From positions 53,498,084 to 53,562,083 of the forward strand of contig CM064492.1 in assembly GCA_032716605.1 (NCBI GenBank): a stretch of 64,000 bases of DNA, given 5' to 3'. A program made the position numbers and the translations under genes. Source of the stretch: Paralithodes platypus (Eukaryota > Arthropoda > Malacostraca > Decapoda > Lithodidae). The notes beneath the pieces were generated by a model, which did no database searches, was not told where the DNA came from, and was given only the letters and a program-made list of their open reading frames with translations. Position 1 is the first letter of the stretch. Each line of letters opens with the position of its first letter. Shown piece by piece: positions 1 to 11,151 of the stretch.

Positions 1-628
1 GAGAAGGGTAGAAAGAAGGAAAAGAGAGCTGCCAGAATAGAGAGACTAGAAGGAAGGAAAAACAAACAGAGCTACCGGAAGAAAAGAAGAGAAAGAGAGA
101 AGGAACATAAGAGAAAAAGAGTAGTGAGCGCTGCCAGAAGAAAGAAAAAAGAAAGGGTGAAGGAGGAAACACAGATACAGGAGGAGGAAGAAAAGAGAAC
201 TGCCAGAAAAAAAGAGAACATGAGCTACCAGAAGACAGAACAAGAAAGGGAGAATAAATACAGGTAAAGGAGGCGGAGGAAGAAAAAGATGGAAAAAGAG
301 CTACCAGAAGAAGAAAAGAGAAAGGGAGAAGGATGAAAAAGAGAGAAAAGAGCTGTCGTAAGAGAGAGAGAGAGAGAGAAGACCCGAAAATTATACTGTA
401 TACTGTATATACAAGAAAGAGAAAGGGGGAGCGTGTCTTCTCTTCTCGCCTTCAAAAGACTTTCCAAACTTTGCCTTCTGTGCGTGTGAGACATGGGAGA
501 GAGAGAGAGAGACGAAGAAGAAGAAGATATTGAAGGAAGAAAGAGAACGGAAGAGGGAGAGCAAGAGAGTGTGTGTGTGTGTGTCTGTGTGTGTATGTTT
601 GTGCATATGATATTTTATTAAATAAAAA
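1..628. repeat. Purine-rich low-complexity tract
   Basis: AG-rich sequence with recurring GAAAGAGA and GAAGAAGA words, short (GA)n runs near 361-380 and 491-515, and a (GT)n run near 569-600. Open frames on either strand here encode only skewed Arg/Glu/Lys or Phe/Leu/Ser peptides, so I see no gene. Confidence 0.85.
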
Positions 629-629
629 G

Positions 630-1467
630 TGTTGTGCCGGGTTCTGATAAGTTTGTTCCCTTGATACAGTCCGTAAAACAATCCACTTCTGGGTTGATGG
701 ACTTAAATATACTTGACAGGAACGTACGAGTACTGTAGGTTCTATATGCAGTAAAAATGGTATTCAATAGTTCAATGTAGTACTCAATAACAACACATGG
801 AAGAACATATATGAAAGTTTTATTGTATAAACATAGGATGGAAATAATAATGAGGATCATCAGTTGGGATCCTAAATAATAATAATGCAAAGGTATTGTT
901 CTTACCTCAGAACAAGTTACTAATACCAAGATAACTCAAAAGTGAGAGTCTAGTATTAAATCAGATAATGTGGAAAGTATACATAAGGGCATAATATACA
1001 TGAATAATCATTAACCTTCAATGCAATAATAAATGAGAGTCCCGTATCTTCCGTAATCCAAAGAGACTTCAATGCCCTTGGTAATGATCCTAGAGCTACA
1101 ATGTAGAGAGTTGAGATTATAAAGAAGTTGTCACAAGGATTTAGATGAGTCACGCTGACGGTTCAGCTGAACCTTAAAATCTGACCGCGTGAGCTTGCCC
1201 TCAGGTCAGGTCACTGGGAAGGTCACCAGTTGAACTGAGGTAGTGATAAATACTTTTTCTAGTTAGTGCAACTATATTCTTAGACGGAATGCGATGTTAA
1301 TTTAATTTACAGGAAAGGACTGAGATTATTATTTATGATATTTGAGAAGTATCAAAATAGCTCAAAAGGGAATTTATATCTTATCACGGAATTATATTAC
1401 TTGAACATATTATGCTACGATAACGAACCAAACTTAGGAATTTGTGTTTCTATATTGGTTTACAACA
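630..1467 (-). repeat. LTR (3' LTR relative to the Gypsy element)
   Basis: Matches 8584-9408 almost base for base from TGTTGTGCCGGG to the stretch ending near 1456. The last 11 bases (to ACAACA) are absent from the right copy. Terminal hexamers TGTTGT/ACAACA are inverted, as expected for an LTR. Small open frames inside are shared by both copies and are not genes. Confidence 0.9.
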
Positions 1468-2256
1468 TGGTTCACATATTTACATAATCAATACCTCACA
1501 ACAATAACCAACAAAGAGAGACACAGAAACACTTAAGTATTTGGGAGGGCAGGGGACGAGAGTGCTGGTCTGGCCGGCGTAGAGGGTAGTAGCCAATCTT
1601 GCACGGCTAGTTACCTCCTCGAGCAGGGGTCCTGGATTTAGGCCTGTTTACGTATTTCGAACAGGGTTCCTGGGTCCAGGCCTGTTTACGTAATTCGAGC
1701 AGGGGTCCTAGGTCCAGGCCTATTTACGTAGCTCGAGCAGAGGTCCTCGGTTCAGGGCGCTAGGCAGCAGACGGGTAGCCCCTCAGTAATCCGGTAGGTG
1801 CTACATCAGGAGGTACTCTCGAGGGGCAGGGGGGTGGAGGCTGGGGCAGACCGAAACACTTTCCTAATAGCCTGATCCGAAGGGTTAGACTGAGAGGGCG
1901 ATGATGGTTTGCATACTTTGCTCAGGTTTTTCTGAGGTCCTATGCTAATTTATTTTTGATTCAGGTGTCAATGAACTCGGGGGGGAAAAGGGGTATTGAG
2001 AAGAGAGGAAAAGTGGTTGTTGTGAGGTACATATACATTCTAGCCTTTGAACTCAGGTATTATAATATGGTCCTGGTTCCAAGGTAATATTACAATATTC
2101 ATTGGGGCAACTGGAAGGTCCAGGGTTGCTGTGAAAAATGGAAAATACTTAAGGCTTATAATGCAGCAACTGTCTTGCAGGGCTTCTAATTATCTTAGTA
2201 CATATATATAGAGGATTGTGCCTGTATCCTCAGGAGCATGGAGTTGTCAGGCACTA
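1468..2256 (-). other. Non-coding 3' internal region of the Gypsy element
   Basis: Lies between the last ORF and the 3' LTR. It is repeated at 11083-12420, where two MITEs interrupt it. It contains a small tandem repeat (1619-1756). I see no coding signal and no clear polypurine tract next to the LTR. Confidence 0.7.
1619..1756. repeat. Three-copy ~45-bp tandem repeat
   Basis: Three imperfect copies of a unit containing TCGAGCAGGGGTCCT and CCAGGCCTGTTTACGTA. The same array recurs at about 11465-11600 in the second element copy, so it is a stable part of the element's 3' region and not a local accident. Confidence 0.85.
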
Positions 2257-4101
2257 TCAGGTCCATTTGTCCCTGTAATATTCGGGGCGCTGGTGAGTAG
2301 ATTGCATAAGGGAGTGTTCATCATACTCCAAATCTGGCGGAATAATACAGGGAGCGTCACTTCTGGTGGAGGCTACGTAAAAGGAGGGTTCTAATTGGTG
2401 GTCCCAGGGCGGTTGTGGTTGGCTGAGAGGGCACTCCATTCTCTTGGAGGGCTGCTGGCGTGAGAGAGAACTGTGAGGTGGACGGCTGGGCATGGCCAAC
2501 TCAGGTAGATTCCGGTGAACTCGGAGGGGGAACTCGGGTAAATGTCCTCGTTGTCTGTCCTGGGGTTTTGAGGTCACCTGTGTGGTTATGCTGGCCACTC
2601 GGTGTATCGTTGGTTTTGGGCCCGTCATCTCACCACCTTCGTTATCAAAAAAGTCGCGACCTCGCGATCTAATTTGGTAGGTCTTGGATGTAGGGGATGT
2701 GGTGAGGGTTGAGGCATATTTTAGGATGAGGAACCATTCTGCAGAGGGGACATCAGTAGGTTTCTTGGGGTCCATTGTCACATTAACTTGACAGTTTTTC
2801 TTGGATTCCCTGGCGAGTTGCAGCAGTGTAGCCGTAGTGGAGATGGTGACGGGTGTTTTGTCTTGCAGAGAAACCACTCGTATAATTTTCATGGTGGCCT
2901 CTTGGGTTTTTTGGAGGAGGGGTTGAAGGTTGTGTTGCCGTGGCTGCAGGAGTACTGGTAGGGGGAGTCGTGTTGGGTGGTCTGGTAGTGGTGGATGTGG
3001 AAGGTATAGTGACAGTCTTGTTGTTAGTGCATTGCTGGTTGGGCCTTGTTGCACTAACTGTAGGGGGCTGGGTTGGGCGGGGACCTTTAGTGTGGGTGGG
3101 TTTGAAGGTGGGGCCCATCGTTGAGGTGGTGTCACACGCCGGCCAGATCTCGTACATACTGAGGATTTAGTTGATATTAGAACAGGTTGATCTACACGAG
3201 ACTGAGGGGAGGGGGAAGAAGCTGAGCTGTGAGAGAGAGGAGGCCGATTTACTTTTTGTGGGGTCGGTCTGATCAAAGGAGAGGATTGAGTGCTAGTGTT
3301 GAGGGGAGGTGAAGTTGTTATAGATGTGGATGTTGTAGAAATGGTGTGTACTTTAGTTGGAGCAGGAGGTTTAGTAGTTTTTAGTTTGGAGGCATAAGTT
3401 GGTTTAGTTATGACAGGGATAAGAGGGGTAGGTAAAGTAATTTGAGCAGATATTACAGGAGGAGGGGAAGGAGTAGCATGGAATTGAGAAGTGGAGGGTT
3501 GAGGTGTGTTACTAGGAGGGGAAGGACTAGCCTGGGGTCGAGAAGTAGAAGGTAGATTGATGGTGATAGGAGTGGTTGGTTGAGTATCTGATGATTGTGA
3601 GAATGAAGGTAGGGTTATAGAAGGTGATGGCTGGGCAGTTGAGGAGTGAGAAGGTGCAGTGGGAGCAGGGATAGTGGTCTTAGTAGAGAGTATTGGTGGG
3701 GCAGAGACAGTGCGGGTGGGGATAGGGGGGACAGGTGTAGGAACTGGACTATGTTGCACAGGGCTAGGGGTGGGTGGTTGAGGCTTACGTGATTTGGTTA
3801 GATCAGAAGGATTTTTGAATTGACGAGAGGGAGAAGAAGGAGGAAGCAGCTCAGGAAGGGTGGACTCTGTGGATTCTAAGTTGGGATTATTGTCATTGGG
3901 TAACCTGTCATGTTGATATGGATTAGCGAGCATTACATCATTGTCATTGATAGGCTGAAATCTACGTACATGCCTGTTACGATACGTGCGTGGTTCCCCA
4001 AAATAATTAATGGTAATTTGATAACAGTTGGGCACAGATAAGATTTCAATGGGGCCCTTGAATCTAGGTTTCATTTTTGGAGGGGATTGGCAGGTGTGCA
4101 A
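2257..4101 (-). pseudogene. Gypsy integrase C-terminal domain with long Pro/Ser/Thr-rich extension
   Basis: An open frame of about 614 codons. The first ~50 residues resemble the C-terminal domain of Gypsy integrases: FKGPIEIL, YQI and RHVRRFQP. A proline/serine/threonine-rich segment of about 300 residues follows, with no predicted fold. A TRSGRRVTPPQRW motif near residue 320 is typical of the end of many Gypsy pol polyproteins. A second conserved-looking patch, SRGRDFFDNEGGE, lies near residue 490. The last ~120 residues are rich in Pro, Arg and His and are repeated at 12443-12838. The displayed start is arbitrary: the frame is cut from the integrase core (4288-4749) by a frameshift, so this is a fragment of pol and not a separate gene. 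Membrane segments that would suggest an env gene are not apparent. Confidence 0.75.
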
Positions 4102-4287
4102 TCATTACGAGGTCACCAATGTGATGTGGGCTAGCTCTGGGGTCTCCTCAGGTTGAAGGTCTTGCACATATCTTATTTGACGAAGTCAGTTCTTTAGGTG
4201 TAGTAGATTTTGGTCGAAATTAGAGGATGGTTCATACGGTACAGCCAGATAACGTAATGGGAGGAGAAAGGGGGTTACTCCCATAAC

Positions 4288-4749
4288 TCATTCGTGGGGG
4301 GTAATTCCATCTTCTCTTGGGCAGGTGTTGATGCCCCATTGCACAATCCTTACTTGGCTGGACCAGTCTTTAGAGTCTATTTGTTGCAGCCGGGTTCGGA
4401 TCTGATTCGCAATGGTTCTATGGCTCCTTTTGCAGATGGAGTTCCCTTGGGGCCAGTAGGGAGAAGAGTGACTGATTTTGAAGCCACACATCAGTGATAG
4501 TTGTGACCACACATAACTGGTCAATTCTGGGGCATTGTCGGAGTGAATGGCTTCTGGCAATCCGAAGTAGGGAAACACATGTTGGATTAGTGCTTCTGCA
4601 ACTGCAAAAGTGGAGTGTTCTTTGGCTGGGCAGGCTATTACATACTTGGAGTAGGTGTCGACGAAGGTGATGATGTATTTGTGTCCATGGCTATTTTCGA
4701 GGGGGTCCCATGACGTCGACTGCAAGGAGTTGCCATGGTTTAGATGCAA
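4288..4749 (-). pseudogene. Gypsy integrase catalytic core (broken)
   Basis: Encodes 153 residues of an rve-type integrase core. The first catalytic Asp is lost or lies in the disrupted upstream part (D-rich segment TFVDTYSKY is present). The second sits in HSDNAPE. The third position reads NSICKRSHRT, where family members have Glu in the place of Lys, so the DDE triad is broken. The frame continues into the C-terminal domain (2257-4101) only after a frameshift, and the HHCC zinc region between 4750 and 4973 survives only as scattered Cys/His codons. Integrase joins retroelement cDNA to host DNA; this copy should not be able to. Confidence 0.88.
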
Positions 4750-4973
4750 CTAATTTTCCTGTGGGGCCAGGTGTCCTGGTTCGGTCTTTTCCTAAGGCAC
4801 ATGCTCTGCACAGGCTTCTGTTATCTTTTTGGCAGTTAGGTAGGGAGATGGTGTCCAGTATACTTGTTGAAAAGTGGCGATGAGGCGTTTTTGAGCTAAA
4901 TGGATGCCATTATCCATATGTACTGATTGCGTAGTTGAAAATGCGTTTTGGGGGGTGATCACAATTTTCCCTT

Positions 4974-6350
4974 CTAGAGTGAATAAGTTATCCCCACGTC
5001 TGGATAATTGGTTAAAAAAATTCTAGGGATCCAATCAGGCTTTTGTTGCCGTTGATAGTTGCTTAATAATTCTTGTTGGCTGTTTTCTACTTGGCCTTGA
5101 TGGTGAATGGCGTGGATGGTGTGAGGGCGGTCTTCCTCCATTTTGGCATGTTGATGTTGCATGGGGAGGCGAGAAAGAGCATCCGCATTTGTATGCAATT
5201 TCCCTGGTCGATAGACTATATCTATGTCAAACTCTTCCAGGGATTCTATCCAACGAACAGTTAAGGCGTTCTTGGTGTCTGATTTTCTTAGCCATTGCAA
5301 TGCATGATGATCTGTTATGACTGTTACTTTTACTCCGGCCAGGTATGCTTTAAAATGTTGTAAGGCCCAAATTATGCCTAAACAATCTCTCTTGGTGACT
5401 GGATAATTGACTTCTGCAGAGTTCAAGGAGCGGCTTGCACAAGCAATTATGTGCTCTTTTCCATCATGGGTTTGGCCTAAAACTGCGCCTATTCCGAATT
5501 GGGATACGTCAGTGTAGAGTCGGAAAGGCTGGGTATAGTCAGGGAAGGATACAACAGGGGAGGCAACTAATTTGGTTTTGAGAGTCTGAAAAGCTTGCAA
5601 TCTAGCCTCTGTCCATTGAAAAGGTTCTTCTTTCTTGGTTAGATCATGCAGAGGTTTAGCAATGGTTGCAAAGTTCTTTACGAATCTTCTATAGTAAGAG
5701 GCAAGGCCGAGGAAAGCATGTACACCTTTTACGTTAGTGGGGTGGGGGGTAATTTTACTGATGGCTTCTAGTTTTGCTGGATCTGGGGCGATACCATCTT
5801 CTGACATTACGTGATCGAAAAAGTTCACTTGTTGTTGGGCCAGGGTGCATTTGGACGGTTTAAGTTTCAGGTTGGCATCTCTAATCCTCTGGGACACTTG
5901 TTTAAGGCGTTGGAGATGTTCTGCCCAGGTAGTGCCGAACATGATGATGTCGTTGAGGTAAGCCAAGCATGTTTCCCAGGTTAAACCTTGCAACACCGAC
6001 TCCATTATTCTGGAAAAGGTTGCTGGTCCGTTGCAGAGCCCAAACGGAAGTACAGTGAACTCATATAGTTTCCCATGGCTAATGGAGAATGCTGTTTTTT
6101 GTTGATGTTCTGGTAGGACAGGTACTTGCCAATAACCAGCTTGGAGGTCTAGGGTAGTGAACCATTTGGCTCCTAGTAGAGAAGCGAGAGAGTCGTCGAT
6201 CCTAGGAAGGGGAGTAGCGTCTTTAATGGTGACGTCGTTTAGCTGGCGATAATCGACACAGAATCTGGTGGATCCGTCTTTCTTTCTGATGAGTACCACA
6301 GGGGAAGACCAAGGGCTGTGGGAGGGTTTAACTATTCCTGTTGTGAGCAT
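4974..6350 (-). pseudogene. Gypsy reverse transcriptase-RNase H
   Basis: Encodes ~458 residues covering RT fingers-palm and RNase H of a Ty3/Gypsy pol. RT motifs in order: PWSSPVVLIRKKDGSTRFCVDYR near residues 13-35, LDLQAGYWQVPV near 68, PFGLCNGPATF near 102, then the catalytic box as AYLNDII near 129-135, where YLDD is expected. One catalytic Asp is therefore Asn. FFDHVMSEDGI replaces the usual FLGHVIS motif. RNase H follows with LYTDVSQFGIGAVL, VITDHHALQWL and NADALSRLP. Its start overlaps the upstream ORF (6332-7054) in another frame. The enzyme would copy element RNA into DNA in cytoplasmic particles, but the Asp-to-Asn change predicts it is dead. Confidence 0.93.
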
Positions 6351-7054
6351 ATCTTGGACTTGTTTTTCTTCTTTGAGTCTTTGGTGGGGTTTTTCCTCCT
6401 GATGGGTTGCTTGATGGGGTGGCCCACAGTCTGAATGGGGTGATGTAAGACTTGGGTGTTACCCATATCTCGGTTGGAAGTGGCGAAAATATCTTGAAAG
6501 GAAAGAAGGAGGTTTTTGAGGTCGGGCTGTTGGTGGTGGGTTAGAGTAGTGGGTATGTCAGGAAGAGGGTTGGAAAAGGGGGGGGGGGGATCAACAGGTG
6601 GGGTTAGTTCCTCATAGTACATTTCTAGTTTTCCAATTTCTAAACCTCTGGGTAGCTTGATAAGGTATTCTGATATGTTTGCAATTCTAATGCAATTTAT
6701 GTGTTGAGGTAGCAAAGTGGGAGCGGTTAGGCACGGCCCATTGAAAGGGCTTCGGAGGTGAGAGGTCAGAAGGGCAGGGCCCTGGAATCTGGAGGCCAAT
6801 GGAATCCATTTTTCATGATGAGGTGGAATGGTTGTTGATTTAGAGATAATGGCAGAAAGGATCTGGGTAGGGCAGGAATGAGGTTCAGGATTGACTGTGG
6901 GTTGGGAAGGGTCATTTAAGCAAAGGTTAGGTGGAGAGGGGTGTTTGGATGATGGGGAGGATTCAGAATTAGGGAAGATTTCAATGTGATTGGCTAGGGC
7001 TTTAGAGGCAGTGACATCATTGGTAGGGGGGGTTGGAAGGGATTTAGGTGGCAC
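6332..7054 (-). pseudogene. Protease-RT connecting segment of Gypsy pol
   Basis: An open frame of 240 residues between the protease and RT. It is proline-rich at the N terminus, then carries short motifs seen before RT in Gypsy pol: CIRIANISEYLIKLPRGLEIGKLE and LLLSFQDIFATSNRDMGNTQVLHHPIQT, the latter leading into the primer-grip region. The RT starts in another frame just downstream, marking a frameshift near 6340. There is no independent function to propose. Confidence 0.75.
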
Positions 7055-7112
7055 TGCTTTGGTGTCGCCTGGAGGGTTGGAGGTTGGGAGGACAGATTTA
7101 GGTTGTTTGACA

Positions 7113-7550
7113 TTAGCGGGTTTTGATTTTTTTTTTTTTTTTTTTTCTTTCGGACTGATAGTCGTAAGACAAAGTCCTGCACCAACAATCTATGGAGGCG
7201 TAAAGGGCTGCTAGTAAATCTAGCCCTAAGTAGCCGTCATATTTGGCTTCACTGGGGTACACTACAAATGAGTGTTGCACCCCTTGATGGGGGAGGGGGG
7301 GTTGGACGTGCAACGGACGAGTTTGACCCAGGTTGGGAATAACCTGTTCGTTGGCACTGATTAAGATTATGTGGGAGGGTACAATGTCTCCGAAAATTTT
7401 GGTATGTTTCCGGAAAAAATTAAGGAAAACACAGGAACGGGAAGCTGCTTCCCCCGTATCAATTAAGAGCCGCACTTTCACCCCATTCAGAGTGAATTTG
7501 TGATACACCGGAAGTCCTCCTTCGGGTGTATTGTCATGAGCCCCCGCCAT
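7113..7550 (-). pseudogene. Gypsy aspartic protease
   Basis: Encodes 145 residues. VRLLIDTGEAAS near residues 26-37 is the catalytic DTG of a retropepsin, and DGYLGLDLLAAL near 105 corresponds to the conserved hydrophobic-Gly motif before the flap-side helix. This enzyme would cleave Gag-Pol within particles. The C terminus runs into a poly-lysine stretch encoded by a run of A on the minus strand (about 7130-7147), which looks like homopolymer slippage and probably caused the downstream frameshift. The catalytic motif itself is intact. Confidence 0.85.
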
Positions 7551-7579
7551 GGTCGCGACGATTTGTGTAGGGGGGCGAG

Positions 7580-8483
7580 CTAAAAATCCAAGTTTTCTGT
7601 TTGGATTGGCTCCGGCTGATGCGTTGAAATCTCTGGGGCGTCTTCCACATCTGCTTCCTCTATGTCCGCCATGCTATCTTTCGTGATAGCAGACACTGGT
7701 CGTGGCTTGACCCACGGTATTTGGGCCCACCAACTTGGGAGCTCGGTTCCTTTTCCTTGTGAGTTCCCCAAAAGACCTCTTGATTGACCAAAGCAAGCAT
7801 GTGGAGTTGCAAGGCTTCCAGTCTGCAGGGCGTATCCGTGCCCATTCTTCAATTCTGTCTGAGGGTCTGGGAACTGCAGGGCCTCTATTAATGAGAGGGC
7901 TAGGAGTAGGGTGAGTAGTGACTTTGCTAATCACTGCGGCTATCTTGTTGGTGGTGCTGGGTTGACTTGGCTCTTGTGGGGTATGCATTGCCATGATCCT
8001 CTTAATTGTGAGCAGGTCTGCATCATAGTTAGTGGGGTCTATGATGGAGAAATGTCTGGCCACAGGGTCAGGGAGGATCCTGACTAGAGCTTTGAACACT
8101 AGTTTTCTTCGCTGTGCGTTTGTTTCTTCATGGAAAGTGTTCATTGCCAGTTGTTGTAGCTTGTCGATGGTCCTATCTAAATCGCCAGTATATGTGACTG
8201 CATGAAACTTTTTGTCCGCAATCGTCTGACCTAATATGGGGCTAACAGCTGATCTGACATAAACTTCAAATTGGGCCCATGTCAACCCTGGCATATTATC
8301 ACGCACGTATCCTGATACCTTTGATGCATACTTTCCCAGTTTAAGTACAATTGTGTGTATCTTGGAAGCGTCATCTTCCCTAAACATCATGTCTAGGATA
8401 GGTTTGACTATTTCCAGGTAAGTATAGATGTCATGTTCCTCGATTTTAAAGACCGGGATTTCGAACCTGAGTGCTGCTGCCAT
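7580..8483 (-). pseudogene. Gypsy Gag (capsid) with frameshifted C terminus
   Basis: The main frame (7674-8483) gives 269 residues starting MAAALRFEIPVF, directly after a plausible leader, with an alpha-helical capsid-like region (YLEIVKPILDMMF, LTWAQFEVYVRSAVSPIL, IDKLQQLAMNTFHEETN). An overlapping second frame (7580-7852) continues as an acidic tail. Cys and His codons around 7770-7840 lie where a CCHC zinc knuckle would be, but no frame holds a complete knuckle, so this region is damaged. Gag would form the particle that packages element RNA. Its position next to the 5' LTR and the Gypsy pol downstream support the call; sequence similarity to Gag is otherwise weak. Confidence 0.75.
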
Positions 8484-8564
8484 GATGAGAGTAGGATATT
8501 GTCAATTGAATACCGATTTTTTTTTTTTAAATTGTTAGAATATCCGTACTAGTACGCCGTATCA

Positions 8565-8582
8565 AGACACCGCTGGCTACCA
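8565..8582 (-). promoter_or_regulatory. Candidate tRNA primer-binding site
   Basis: Read on the minus strand, one base after the LTR end, the sequence is TGGTAGCCAGCGGTGTC. It begins TGG, as primer sites complementary to a tRNA CCA end do. I cannot name the tRNA from sequence alone. Confidence 0.5.
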
Positions 8583-8583
8583 G

Positions 8584-9408
8584 TGTTGTGCCGGGTTCTG
8601 ATAAGTTTGTTCCCTTGATACAGTCCGTAAAACAATCCACTTCTGGGTTGATGGACTTAAATATACTTGACAAGAACGTACCAAGTACTGTAGGTTCTAT
8701 ATGCAGTAAAAATGGTATTCAATAGTTCAATGTAGTACTCAATAACAACACATGGAAGAACATATATGAAAGTTTTATTGTATAAACATAGGATGGAAAT
8801 AATAATGAGGATCATCAGTTGGGATCCTAAATAATAATAATGCAAAGGTATTGTTCTTACCTCAGAACAAGTTACTAATACCAAGATAACTCAAAAGTGA
8901 GAGTCTAGTATTAAATCAGATAATGTGGAAAGTATACATAAGGGCATAATATACATGAATAATCATTAACCTTCAATGCAATAATAAATGAGAGTCCCGT
9001 ATCTTTCGTAATCCAAAGAGACTTCAATGCCCTTGGTAATGATCCTAGAGCTACAATGTAGAGAGTTGAGATTATAAAGAAGTTGTCACAAGGTTTTAGA
9101 TGAGTCACGCGTACGGTTCAGCTGAACCTTAAAATCTGACCGCGTGAGCTTGCCCTCAGGTCAGGTCACTGGGAAGGTCACCAGTTGAACTGAGGTAGTG
9201 ATAAATACTTTTTCTAGTTAGTGCAACTATATTCTTAGACGGAATGCGATGTTAATTTAATTTACAGGAAAGGACTGAGATTATTATTTATGATATTTGA
9301 GAAGTATCAAAATAGCTCAAAAGGGAATTTATATCTTATCACGGAATTATATTACTTGAACATATGCTACGATAACGAACCAAACTTAGGAATTCGTGTT
9401 TCTATATT
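8584..9408 (-). repeat. LTR (5' LTR relative to the Gypsy element), truncated or interrupted at 9408
   Basis: Begins TGTTGTGCCGGG and follows the left LTR to 9408. Beyond that it diverges into about 1.7 kb of other sequence before CAACA at 11078-11082, which directly precedes internal-region sequence of the second copy. Confidence 0.9.
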
Positions 9409-9624
9409 TTTCTTAGGTAGAGCAAAGTAATAACGTGAATTTGATAGGAATAGAAATGGATTTTAATATGTCTACTGGATGGTATTAATTATGTCAAGAT
9501 GTAATCTTCAATATTCGCAACTAAGATAACACACGAAGATAAACAAAATAACTAACTGAGTTCCAATAGACCCAGACTGGAATGGACATTACAATTAAAT
9601 CTTAATAAGTTAGATTTGAACTGG
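9409..9624. other. Unassigned AT-rich sequence after the LTR
   Basis: No ORF or repeat recognised. It is either flanking DNA or part of a longer LTR variant that continues to 11082. Confidence 0.4.
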
Positions 9625-9628
9625 TTAA

Positions 9629-10171
9629 CCCGTTGAGACCCAGCGTCGCACGTGTTGCGTCGGCAGTCTTTGATCACCAACTCCCAGCGACGCATCACGT
9701 GCGTCCGACATATAAAAAACACTTACGTGGCTCGTAAGGTAGGAAATGGCGGGAGAATAGGAGGGGGAGGTACCGTAGTGTGTGGGGGAGCCGGGCCAGT
9801 AGGTGTGAGCGGGCCGAGACAGCCGCGCGGCTGGTGGTGGTGGGCTTAGTGGGGATAGTTTACACCCCTAGTTTACCGCCACTTTGAACCTTCATTACTC
9901 CGGTCGTATGGGAGCTAGAGGCTTGAGATTTATGTGAGATACTCCTTAGGATGTATGCCGTACAATGCCATACTCAGTTTTTACCCTAGTGCTCCCGGGC
10001 AGGTGGTCATGCGGGGGAGACGAACTATTGAAACCCCCCCCCCCCGCCCCCCAAATGACCGAAATGAGTTTTTTTTTATTTGTGTGTTCATTTCTCACCA
10101 TTCTCTTCCATTTTGGCTCAACAAATTTTTTTCAAGCTCCCCCCCCCCCCCAACCCCCCCCACCGGCCCCC

Positions 10172-10202
<31 letters not shown>

Positions 10203-10340
10203 AATGTCAGAGGTGATTTTTTTTTGTTTTGTTTTTTCATTTCTCATCCTTGTCTTCCATTTTAGCAAACAAAAAAAATAAGTGAAAATGGCTTGGGACT
10301 GGGGTGAACAAAATATTATAACTAGCCGGGGCTCAACGGG
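9629..10340. mobile_element. TTAA-flanked MITE (piggyBac-like ends), ~712 bp
   Basis: Flanked by TTAA at 9625-9628 and 10341-10344. Ends are inverted: CCCGTTGAGACCCAG on the left and its near-complement CCGGGGCTCAACGGG on the right. The interior has no ORF of note. It contains poly-C and poly-T runs within a roughly 145-bp duplicated segment (about 10050-10270). Small peptides in the track here are shadows of the homopolymers. Confidence 0.8.
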
Positions 10341-10403
10341 TTAACAGATATCGATCGATAGATCGCACTTAGTAATTAAATTGTCGCTAATGATGAAGTT
10401 TAG

Positions 10404-10608
10404 CTCATTGATATTTAAAGAAATATCAGACTCGTTCTGAACGGGTTAGCAGAGCGAGGTGCATAAAAATGAACAGGCACAATTAGTACATGGACGTAGG
10501 CGACGAAGTCCTACTCATTGATACTTAAAACAAGCAGTATCAGACTCGAGTCTGAACGGGTTAACAGCTGCGAGGTGAATAAAATACACAGGCACAATTA
10601 GTGTATGG
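10404..10608. repeat. Two direct repeats of ~90-95 bp, 110-bp period
   Basis: 10404-10493 and 10514-10608 share CTCATTGATA, ATCAGACTCG, CTGAACGGGTTA, GCGAGGTG and CAGGCACAATTAGT in the same order. These lie inside the segment that may belong to a longer LTR. Remaining sequence to 11082 shows no gene. Confidence 0.75.
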
Positions 10609-11151
10609 TGGATGAAAGTGAGACGAAACACAGAGGAAAGAATTCCTAAACACGGTATTCGAATATCACAACATCAAGATTTACAAAAACATAAAAGCAC
10701 ATCTATAAGATATATTTCATATGCGATTACTTTGTAAAAGGTTAAAGGAATTACGCTATGCACTCGTTGGAAAATTGGGCGTAGGTTCTAGGTGAAGAGT
10801 GATTATATAAATTGATTGATCACAGTATATACTGGGACTTCAACTCACAAATAATAAATCAACATACACGTAGTCAGTAAATCTGCGAGCGTGGGGGCCT
10901 GAATATATGTTAGTAACACTGATATGTAACGTATGCATAAGTTATGAATTAATAATTAGTCTTGAACAAGGATCAAGGGTTAAAGGCAAAATTAACACAG
11001 AATAATACAGGTTCAGAAGGATGAAGCTATTACGCAAGGATGTGATCTAGGGCACAGATCACAATTAAATCTGGGCTCAACACGGTTCACATATTTACAT
11101 AATCAATACCTCACAACAATAACCAACAAAGAGAGACACAGAAACACTTAA

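Larger units (their letters stand above)
630..9408 (-). mobile_element. Ty3/Gypsy LTR retrotransposon, minus strand, defective
   Basis: Two near-identical terminal repeats (630-1467 and 8584-9408) enclose gag, protease, RT-RNase H and integrase fragments in the Ty3/Gypsy order when read on the minus strand. The LTR begins TGTTGT and the left copy ends ACAACA, the usual TG..CA form. The shared 825 bp differ at roughly eight places by eye, implying a recent insertion. The coding region is nevertheless split by frameshifts, and key catalytic residues are changed in RT and integrase. No target duplication is visible: the right LTR stops matching at 9408 and part of another element copy follows at 11083-12842, so the right boundary is rearranged. 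The element is probably immobile unless helped in trans. Confidence 0.93.

Noticed and set aside
618..1153. Small minus-strand ORFs as genes
   Set aside because: They lie in the LTR and are repeated at 8657-9108 in the other LTR; no domain and no support.
2257..4101. Env-like third ORF of the Gypsy element
   Set aside because: It starts with an integrase C-terminal domain and is otherwise Pro/Ser/Thr-rich with no signal peptide or membrane anchor.
9652..10281. Pro- and Gly-rich ORFs
   Set aside because: Created by poly-C and G-rich runs inside a MITE.
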